A stretch of DNA of 58,131 nt from Planctomycetaceae bacterium. Lineage in GTDB: Bacteria > Planctomycetota > Planctomycetia > Pirellulales > PALSA-1355. Location of the stretch: contig PLYM01000264.1 in the NCBI GenBank assembly GCA_003153375.1, positions 1 to 58,131 of the forward strand, in the 5' to 3' direction. This document shows positions 52,096 through 58,131 of the stretch, piece by piece (position 1 is the stretch's first letter; every line of letters begins with the position of its first letter). The notes below the pieces were generated by a model. It was not told the origin of the DNA, did no database searches, and saw nothing but the letters and a program-made list of their open reading frames with translations. Both the position numbers and the translations under genes were made by a program.

Positions 52096-53859
52096 CTACG
52101 ATATCTCGCGGCGCATGTGATTTTTTGCGAAATGGTAATGGAAGATAATGACCGCCGTAATGGCAAAAAGCAGCACATAGTAAATGCTGAACGCCATTTC
52201 GTTCCATTGGCTGAGCGGGCCGGTGACGAGTTGGCCGATCACGTTTTGCACGATCAACACGAGCCAGATCAACCCGTAGGTATGGGGAAAGAGTCGGCCG
52301 CCGAGATTTCGAGCCACGGGCCGGAACAAAACCCAGAGTACGATGGCGATCAGGCAGACGAGAAATGCTGGACCCAGGTACTGCCAAAGCGTTCGACTCC
52401 AATACTCCTCGTCTCCCCTGTAGATATTGAACCAGCCTTTCAGCCCATTGCGCAACGACAGGCCCAAGCCCATCAGCAAACCGAGATACACGCCGATTCG
52501 TTCGAGATTCGGGTCGCCGTCGATCGGCGTGTTTTTGATTTTCTCGGCCTCGAACGTTTTGCGCCGCAGCAGGTACCAGCCGATGCCACAAACCATCGTG
52601 GCGGCCCAATAGAGCCTCGCGTATGGCAAGAATTCCCTGCCGGGTATGAAGAGGCCGACAATCAGTGCGACGGCGAGCGCCACGGCTCCCCACTCAACGG
52701 TGGCGATCAGCTGGCCCGGACGCGGCCAGCGCGGCGCCTCGGTCGCGGACGTACCGCGGTTGAGGAGATAATAGGCGAGGCCAAACAGAATCACGGTGCT
52801 GAAGTAATAGCTGCCCCAGCCGCCCATCTGGAAGCGGAGAAAAAGCCCCAGCAACCAGGTCAGGCCGAAGAACACGAGCAGCCACTCAAAGTTCGGACCC
52901 GAGACCGCCCGCCGAGCCGCGACTGTCGCCTGTTCCTTGTCGGACATTTTGCGATTCACAAGAAAATAGGCGATGCCCAGCGCGACGCCGATGCTGATGC
53001 CGCCTGACGATTCCCAGCAGCGCCAAAAATTGAAGGTCGAGTTCGGCCAAACTTGGGGCGCCCACTTCCAATTCTGGCAAAGGGCCCAGCCCGCGCCGTT
53101 CACAACGCCGACCGTCAGAATCAGGACCACGTTTTTCCACTCGCGGCGAGCGACCTCGAATGACAGGAAACCGAGATACCAACCCAGGTGATAAATGGCC
53201 AAACCGCTGTCGCCCACCAGCCTTTTCAAGCTGGGATTGGCATCGAAGTCGTGATATTGCGATTCGAGCGATTCGTAAAGCGGCAGGAAGTATTCCGGAA
53301 AGGTGTCGAACAGATAGCGCGCAAACGTGGCGGCGGCCATGCCGGAGGCGATGCGGATCGCCCAATGCCACACGCGCGTTTCGCGCAGTGATCCGCACCA
53401 CGCCAGCAGGCACGCGCCAAGCCCCGCCCACGGCATCCCCGCAATGAACAGCCACAAGAAGCCATAGGACTTCGAGATCGGCACGAACTCGCCCTTCGCG
53501 TAATTGGTGACGAGCCGGCCTTCAAAAAAGCTGGGCCATTGCATCCACCCCCGGGCCCCGGCCACTCCAACGCCCACGGTCAACGCCAGCACGATCCAGC
53601 CCGAGGCATAGCGGCGCGACTGCTCCCTGGTCGGGTCGTGCGCGATGAACCACCACGCCGCGCCCCACATGACTCCGGCAAAGATGCAGCCGGCCGTGGC
53701 CCCGAATCCCGAGCACCCACGCACCGCCCAGGTCATGCCGCCGAGTGCCGCGAACAGCAGGGTTGGCAGAAAGAGATCGTGCGTCAAATCGTACCGGCGA
53801 GTGGTAATCAGGGATTGCCTTGCGTGAAAACGAGGGGCGGGTAAGCGCGGCGAGTCCAT
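52096..53859 (-). CDS. Polytopic membrane protein of unknown function
   Basis: ATG 53859 gives 587 residues with about 12-13 membrane helices, for instance LFLPTLLFAALGGMTWAVRG, 'GFLWLFIAGMPWAGLGACLL', 'IGVALGIAYFLVNRK' and 'YYVLLFAITAVIIFHYHFAK'. The many Trp and Gly residues and a conserved-looking 'WAVRGCSGFGATAGCIFAGV' suggest a transporter- or acyltransferase-like membrane enzyme, but I recognise no family. It sits 74 bases upstream of the esterase frame, same strand, and may be co-transcribed. Given the esterase, a role with acetylated glycans is an inference only. Confidence 0.7.
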   Translation of the reverse strand: MDSPRLPAPRFHARQSLITTRRYDLTHDLFLPTLLFAALGGMTWAVRGCSGFGATAGCIFAGVMWGAAWWFIAHDPTREQSRRYASGWIVLALTVGVGVAGARGWMQWPSFFEGRLVTNYAKGEFVPISKSYGFLWLFIAGMPWAGLGACLLAWCGSLRETRVWHWAIRIASGMAAATFARYLFDTFPEYFLPLYESLESQYHDFDANPSLKRLVGDSGLAIYHLGWYLGFLSFEVARREWKNVVLILTVGVVNGAGWALCQNWKWAPQVWPNSTFNFWRCWESSGGISIGVALGIAYFLVNRKMSDKEQATVAARRAVSGPNFEWLLVFFGLTWLLGLFLRFQMGGWGSYYFSTVILFGLAYYLLNRGTSATEAPRWPRPGQLIATVEWGAVALAVALIVGLFIPGREFLPYARLYWAATMVCGIGWYLLRRKTFEAEKIKNTPIDGDPNLERIGVYLGLLMGLGLSLRNGLKGWFNIYRGDEEYWSRTLWQYLGPAFLVCLIAIVLWVLFRPVARNLGGRLFPHTYGLIWLVLIVQNVIGQLVTGPLSQWNEMAFSIYYVLLFAITAVIIFHYHFAKNHMRREIS

Positions 53860-54208
53860 CTTGCAGGTGGGCTCAGTCTAACTGGAGCTCGGAAAACTTC
53901 CAGCGGGCATCACGAAGTTTGTGGTGGCAAGCCAGGACTGCTATTCGGCGCGGATCGCATTGCGATTCTATCGGGCCTTCCGTTTCCCGCCATCAGTTCT
54001 TCGCGCGAGTCAGCGAGGCGAGCCACTTGCCTACTTGGCCGAAGTCGAGGGGCGAGAGGAATTCATTGGCAGCAGCCGGTTCGATCGTGCGGGGCGTATC
54101 GATTGCGATGGCCGGCGGCGCGCGAGCGCGTGCTACGCTTGTGCGTCGTTTCACGGTCCATCGGGCGTTTTCCAGGACGCACGGTCCCTACTTCCCGCAC
54201 CGCTAGTC
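53860..54208. other. Divergent promoter region
   Basis: It lies between the minus-strand membrane protein and the plus-strand spermidine-synthase-like gene. The open frame that runs through it from 53921 is an upstream extension without membrane or signal features. No conserved motif was recognised. Confidence 0.45.
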
Positions 54209-56296
54209 ATGGGCGCAACTCAGCAAATGATGAAAAAGCTGTTGGTTGTCAACGTTGCCGCGGCGACGCTGCTCAGCGCGCTCTTGCTATTCGAAGTGCA
54301 ACCCATCCTCAGCAAGTTCATCTTGCCCTGGTTTGGCGGCAGCCCGGCAGTCTGGACCACCTGCATGGTCTTCTTTCAAATGCTGCTGTTTGCCGGATAT
54401 GCGTACGCTCATTTGAGCGTGAGCTATTGTCGTCCTCGAATTCAGGCGCTCGCGCACGTCGCGTTGTTGTTGGGGGCGATCTGCATGCTGCCCATCACCC
54501 CCGACGCGGGCTGGCGGCTGGAAGCGGCCGGCGCGCCGACGTGGCGAATTCTACTTCTTTTGGCCGTTTCGGTGGGCCTGCCTTACTTCGCACTGTCTGC
54601 CACCGGCCCGCTCGTGCAGGCTTGGGCTTGCCGCCTGGGTGCCGACCGCAGCGCTTATCGACTGTACGCGCTGTCGAATTTCGGCTCGCTGGCGGCCCTG
54701 TTGGCTTATCCATTCTTCATCGAGCCGAGGTTTCGCCTCGGCCAGCAGACCTGGCTCTGGGGTGTCGGTTTCACGTTCTTCGCGGGTCTCTGTGCTGCCG
54801 TGGCCTTGTCGATGGCGGTCGCTGGCCGCGACGACGGAGCGCGCGCGGCCGAACCCGAAAGCGATGCCGCTCCACGGATTCGCCCCAGTTGGCGCGATCG
54901 GCTGGCCTGGCTGGCATTGCCGGCGATGGCCTCGGTCATGCTATTGGCCACCACCAATCACGTTTGCCAAGACGTGGCCGTGATGCCGTTTCTGTGGGTC
55001 GCGCCGTTGGCCTTGTATCTGTTGTCGTTCGTGGCCTGCTTCGACCATCCGCGCTGGTACGTGGCGCGCGGTTGGGCCTTGGTGGCCCTGGTGAGCGCGG
55101 AGATCCTGCTCGCGATGGGCGCGCTGCGTTCCAACATCACGTTTCATTTCTCGCAGGAGCTAGCGCCGCATTTCCTGGCGCTCTTCGCACTGTGCATGGT
55201 GTGCCACGGCGAGCTGGTGCGCCGCCGTCCCGATCCTCGCTACCTGACCGGCTTCTATCTCATGATCAGTGCGGGCGGCGCGCTCGGTGGGTTGTTTGTC
55301 AGCCTGGTTGCGCCCCACATCTTCTCAACCTTCGCCGAATGGAATCTCAGCCTGGTCGCCGGCTGCCTGCTGTCGGTGTGGGTGCTGTTCGAAAACAAGC
55401 CCGAGTCGTTCGTGCGCCGCCGCTTCGCTCTGGTGGCGCCAGTCGTGCTGGCGCTTTTCGTCACCATCAACAGCCTTCCCGCTCTCTCGGCGGCGCGTCT
55501 GGGCCAGTTGTTCGTATCGGCCCGCAACTTCTACGGCGTGGTTTCGGTCGTCGAGCGCGATTCCGACGACCCGCCGCACCATACGGTCAATCTCTACAGC
55601 GGCCGCATCGTTCACGGCCTGCAATTCGTCGACGCCGCCAAGAAACACGAGCCGACCACGTACTATGGTCGGGCATCGGGCATCGGCCAGGTGTTGGCCA
55701 AAGCCGGCGGCCGCCACGATCTACGCGTCGGCGCGGTCGGGTTGGGCGTGGGCACGCTGGCCACCTATGCCACGCCAGGACAGGTTTTCCGCTTTTATGA
55801 AATCAACGATCAGGTCGTCGATTTCGCCCGGCGATACTTTAGCTACCTGACGGATTGTCGCGGCACGTGCGACGTCGTGTTGGGCGACGCCCGGCTGTCG
55901 CTGGAGCAGGAACCGCCTCAGCGTTTCGACTTGCTGATCCTGGACGCGTTCAGTGGCGACGCAGTGCCCACGCACCTGTTGACACAAGAAGCGTTCGAAA
56001 GCTACCGCCGGCACCTGGCGCCCGGCGCCCTCGTGGCGGTCCACATCTCGAACGCTTACCTCGACCTTGGCCCAATCGTCGCCGGCCTGGCCGAACATTT
56101 TGAATACACGCTCGAGCGCGTGACCAGCGGTGGCGACCCCGAACAAGGCGTGCTCGTCGCCGAGTGGATCGTCCTGACACCGGCAACAGGCGAAACGCCG
56201 GAAGTGCGAACCAGCCAGTCGACGACCAGCGGCCAACCGCCTCGCAGAATCCTGTGGACCGACGACTACAGCAACCTGTTCGAGATCCTCAAGTAG
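54209..56296 (+). CDS. Membrane-bound spermidine-synthase-like protein
   Basis: ATG 54209 gives 695 residues; ATG 54227 is another option. About 10-12 membrane helices occupy residues 1-440 (LLVVNVAAATLLSALLLFEV, 'ILSKFILPWFGGSPAVWTTC', 'YLTGFYLMISAGGALGGLFV'), the usual N-terminal transporter-like part of this family. The C-terminal 230 residues are a spermidine-synthase-type SAM fold: 'VGAVGLGVGTLATYATPGQV', 'FYEINDQVVDFARRYFSYL', 'VVLGDARLSLEQ' and 'FDLLILDAFSGDAVPTHLLT'. The last block keeps the acidic residue used by aminopropyltransferases, but these fused bacterial proteins are of unproven substrate. No polyamine genes are adjacent. Confidence 0.88.
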   Translation: MGATQQMMKKLLVVNVAAATLLSALLLFEVQPILSKFILPWFGGSPAVWTTCMVFFQMLLFAGYAYAHLSVSYCRPRIQALAHVALLLGAICMLPITPDAGWRLEAAGAPTWRILLLLAVSVGLPYFALSATGPLVQAWACRLGADRSAYRLYALSNFGSLAALLAYPFFIEPRFRLGQQTWLWGVGFTFFAGLCAAVALSMAVAGRDDGARAAEPESDAAPRIRPSWRDRLAWLALPAMASVMLLATTNHVCQDVAVMPFLWVAPLALYLLSFVACFDHPRWYVARGWALVALVSAEILLAMGALRSNITFHFSQELAPHFLALFALCMVCHGELVRRRPDPRYLTGFYLMISAGGALGGLFVSLVAPHIFSTFAEWNLSLVAGCLLSVWVLFENKPESFVRRRFALVAPVVLALFVTINSLPALSAARLGQLFVSARNFYGVVSVVERDSDDPPHHTVNLYSGRIVHGLQFVDAAKKHEPTTYYGRASGIGQVLAKAGGRHDLRVGAVGLGVGTLATYATPGQVFRFYEINDQVVDFARRYFSYLTDCRGTCDVVLGDARLSLEQEPPQRFDLLILDAFSGDAVPTHLLTQEAFESYRRHLAPGALVAVHISNAYLDLGPIVAGLAEHFEYTLERVTSGGDPEQGVLVAEWIVLTPATGETPEVRTSQSTTSGQPPRRILWTDDYSNLFEILK

Positions 56297-56354
56297 CGCT
56301 CTCGAATTCCCGAATCGGGACAAATTGCGGCCGGTGGTCGGGGCAGCCGCGTAG

Positions 56355-56373
56355 GTCAGGCCAGTGGCCTGAC
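56355..56373. repeat. Palindrome GTCAGGCCANTGGCCTGAC, copy 1
   Basis: Nine-base arms around one base, GTCAGGCCAGTGGCCTGAC. A second copy with T in the centre lies at 56484-56502. Both are in the 357-base gap between the spermidine-synthase-like gene and the HAF-repeat gene, where no gene is supported. Confidence 0.8.
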
Positions 56374-56449
56374 ACCCACCCCGTCACGACCGAAAGAATT
56401 ACGCCCCGCCCGAGACATCATGCCGTCTGTAATCGGGTATGCCGAGGAC

Positions 56450-56476
56450 TGTAATCGCTCGGTGAATGCGATTACA
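56450..56476. repeat. Inverted repeat between the two palindromes
   Basis: TGTAATCGC (56450-56458) pairs perfectly with GCGATTACA (56468-56476), loop of nine bases. It lies between the two GTCAGGCCA palindromes, so this gap is a cluster of inverted repeats and possibly a mobile REP-like element or bidirectional terminator. Confidence 0.65.
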
Positions 56477-56483
56477 AACAAAT

Positions 56484-56502
56484 GTCAGGCCATTGGCCTG
56501 AC
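56484..56502. repeat. Palindrome GTCAGGCCANTGGCCTGAC, copy 2
   Basis: GTCAGGCCATTGGCCTGAC, identical to copy 1 except for the central base. The two copies are 129 bases apart in the same orientation, which for palindromes is not informative. Confidence 0.8.
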
Positions 56503-56653
56503 GCCGCTCTCACAAACCGTTTGAGTTCTCGGCACGAAAAGCGTGCGTCGAAAAACGGACGAAACTGGGATGAGCCCATTGGCGCCTTGCATCAAACGCT
56601 CGATCGATTCTTAGGAGTTCTAAGAAACGGCTCGCTTGACGCGACGCGCGTAT

Positions 56654-57742
56654 TCAATTCGGTCGCGCGACTTTGATCTTGCGGCGGCCGACCAGTAATA
56701 GTGCCGCGCCGCCCATCGCCAGCAGCGCCCAGGTCGATGGCTCGGGAACCGGGGTGAGCAGAAACGCGTGCGTTTGGCCGCCGATCGTCCCCTCCCCGGT
56801 GATCTGGCCCGCATTGTTGATAGCGAGTGCCCCAGTCAGATCCCAGCCCGATGACGAAACGATCAGCGAGTTCAAATCGACCATTCCGTGAACGCTGTCG
56901 TACAGAAATGCCGCGCCTCCCCCCATCCCGTTCCATCCGACCACTTGGCCGATATCATTGATACCACGGGCTTCGCTGTCGCTTGCGCCGAGAGTTCCCA
57001 GGTCGTGCATTACGCCTCCTGTGTACAGAAACGCATGAACGTGGCCATCGGGCGTGCCGGAAGAACCAACCACCTGGCCGCTGTCGTTGATGCCTTGTCC
57101 TAGCGACCCCTTTCCAAGATCGTGCATCATGCCTCCGGTGTACAAAAATGCGTGCTCGTCGACATCTCCGTTCGTATAGGCACCGCCTGTCACCTCGCCG
57201 CTGTCATTGATGGCAAGTCCTCGACTAATTGTTCCGCCGAAAGTTCCCAAGTCGTGCATCGTGCCGTCGTAAAGAAAGGCGTGGTCGGCGACATCTCCGC
57301 TCGTGGAAGAATATCCGGCCACATGGCCGCTGGCGTTGATGCCATTCCCAGAACTAAACGTTCCACCGAGCGTGCCCAAGTCTTGCATCGCGCCTCCCGT
57401 GTACAAAAATGCATGGAGGGCGACATCTCCGGCTGTGGTAGAAGAGCCCACTACTTGGCCGCTGGCGTTGACGCCAAATCCCTCGCCGTAGGTTCCGCCG
57501 AGCGTTCCAAGGTCGCGCATCGCCCCGTAATAGGAAAAGGCGTGAGAGACGCTAACTCCGTTGATAACTGCGTTCGTGGTTGCAACGCCCGTCACTTGGC
57601 CGTTGTCATTGATGGCAAGTCCTCCGCTGAATGCACCGCCGAGAGTACCCAGGTCGGTGACCGTGTACTGTGCCGCCGAGGAAACGGCCGCCGGCAAAAG
57701 CGCCAGAGCGAATGCGGCGAACGACGATGTGAAGGATTTCAT
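56654..57742 (-). CDS. HAF-repeat extracellular protein with PEP-CTERM signal
   Basis: A 362-residue protein with signal peptide (FTSSFAAFALALLPAAVSSA). Seven or so HAF repeats of about 45 residues follow, each 'DLGTLGGxxSxGxxINxxGQ' and 'VxGxSxxxGDVxxHAFLY'. The end is a PEP-CTERM signal (PVPEPSTWALLAMGGAALLL, then GRRK). HAF repeats form beta-propeller-like extracellular domains. It should be exported and sorted by exosortase to the surface; function unknown. The repeats are also visible at DNA level. A separate PEP-CTERM tail fragment lies just upstream. Confidence 0.9.
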   Translation of the reverse strand: MKSFTSSFAAFALALLPAAVSSAAQYTVTDLGTLGGAFSGGLAINDNGQVTGVATTNAVINGVSVSHAFSYYGAMRDLGTLGGTYGEGFGVNASGQVVGSSTTAGDVALHAFLYTGGAMQDLGTLGGTFSSGNGINASGHVAGYSSTSGDVADHAFLYDGTMHDLGTFGGTISRGLAINDSGEVTGGAYTNGDVDEHAFLYTGGMMHDLGKGSLGQGINDSGQVVGSSGTPDGHVHAFLYTGGVMHDLGTLGASDSEARGINDIGQVVGWNGMGGGAAFLYDSVHGMVDLNSLIVSSSGWDLTGALAINNAGQITGEGTIGGQTHAFLLTPVPEPSTWALLAMGGAALLLVGRRKIKVARPN

Positions 57743-57775
57743 GAGTATGCTCCGGTCCTAAAACGACACTTGTCC

Positions 57776-57930
57776 CTAGGGGCTGAACCCGGAGCCGGCC
57801 GGCTTCCGCCGTCGCCAAGCCAGAGCAACTAGGCCGGCGATGCCAAGAGCCGCGAGTACGAGGCTGCTTGGCTCGGGAACCATCGCCACCCGGAACCCAA
57901 GGTGCTTGAATTCCCGGGTCCCTAGCGGAA
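57776..57930 (-). pseudogene. C-terminal remnant of a formylglycine-enzyme-like PEP-CTERM protein
   Basis: On the minus strand the frame reads ...REFKHLGFRVAMVPEPSSLV, then a hydrophobic stretch (LAALGIAGLVALAW) and RRRKPAGSGFSP before TAG at 57778. 'LGFRVA' is the typical last strand of SUMF1/FGE-sulfatase-like domains, here directly followed by a PEP-CTERM anchor. The frame is closed by a TAG at 58051-58049 and the part between looks like non-coding linker, so the catalytic body is missing. A short expressed form is unlikely. Confidence 0.5.
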
Positions 57931-58131
57931 TCTGTGGGTGAGTTTCGCTAGTTGGTGGCAGCGGAGAGGACGATGGAGCGGCTGTCGCCGCGGTTGTCTT
58001 TTTGCGTTCACGCAGACCAGGGGGCTCATTGCCGCCCCTGGACCCCGGCTATCCTTTCTCTGTGTTCCGCAGCGAGCGGTTCTTCGCAACATCGTGCTTG
58101 CGAGATGCGTCGTGTCCCCAAACAAGTGCAT

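Overview
The window looks like chromosomal DNA of a planctomycete (Planctomycetota; a Pirellulales-like lineage is my guess). The evidence is the combination of typical families: a cytochrome-type PSCyt1/DUF1549/DUF1553 protein followed by a DUF1501 protein, a DUF1559 pilin-like protein, ECF sigma factors (one next to a large Ser/Thr kinase with a beta-propeller), PEP-CTERM and dockerin proteins, N-terminal 'LExR-xLL' motifs on large extracellular proteins, a BBP7 beta-barrel protein, and frequent GTG/TTG starts with AGGAG-type ribosome sites. I see no rRNA, tRNA or CRISPR array.

Layout. 0-12 kb: a truncated giant repeat protein, a decayed DUF1501 copy, ECF sigma factor plus kinase, then the cytochrome/DUF1501 pair. 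12-15 kb: a small accessory island with an IS3 orfA remnant at one end and an integrase remnant at the other. It holds two small membrane proteins, a predicted RNase H-fold protein and a GIY-YIG-like protein. 15-21.5 kb: extracellular PEP-CTERM/dockerin/beta-propeller genes, a DUF1559 protein, and an ECF sigma/membrane regulator pair. 21.5-25.4 kb: a two-gene cassette of a class-III aminotransferase fused to an acyl-ACP-reductase-like domain, plus a FemAB/GNAT-type N-acyltransferase. 26-30 kb: a secreted unknown, a G1 glutamic peptidase and a BBP7 protein. 30.5-34.3 kb: a secreted NucA-type nuclease with its NuiA-type inhibitor, then remnants of a beta-barrel gene and a serine recombinase around an intact O-acetyltransferase. 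34.3-35.7 kb: a secreted protein made of three C1q/TNF-like domains.

36.4-42.6 kb is the most unusual part. A tight operon encodes a short membrane peptide, a membrane coiled-coil protein, a DUF1257 (Ycf35-like) protein, a DUF2997 protein, a Ycf46-like AAA+ ATPase and three unknown proteins, and ends in a clear terminator. A TOPRIM-domain protein and another accessory-type hypothetical follow. Recombinase debris lies just upstream. I read it as an undescribed AAA+ cassette, possibly for stress, conflict or regulation; the function is not evident from sequence.

43-58 kb returns to surface and housekeeping-accessory genes: a large tandem-repeat protein with a DUF4214 end, a VTT-domain membrane protein, a small secreted helical protein, a membrane-anchored unknown, a TPR-FkbM methyltransferase, DUF2007, a sialate O-acetylesterase next to a polytopic membrane protein, a membrane spermidine-synthase-like protein, and a HAF-repeat PEP-CTERM protein.
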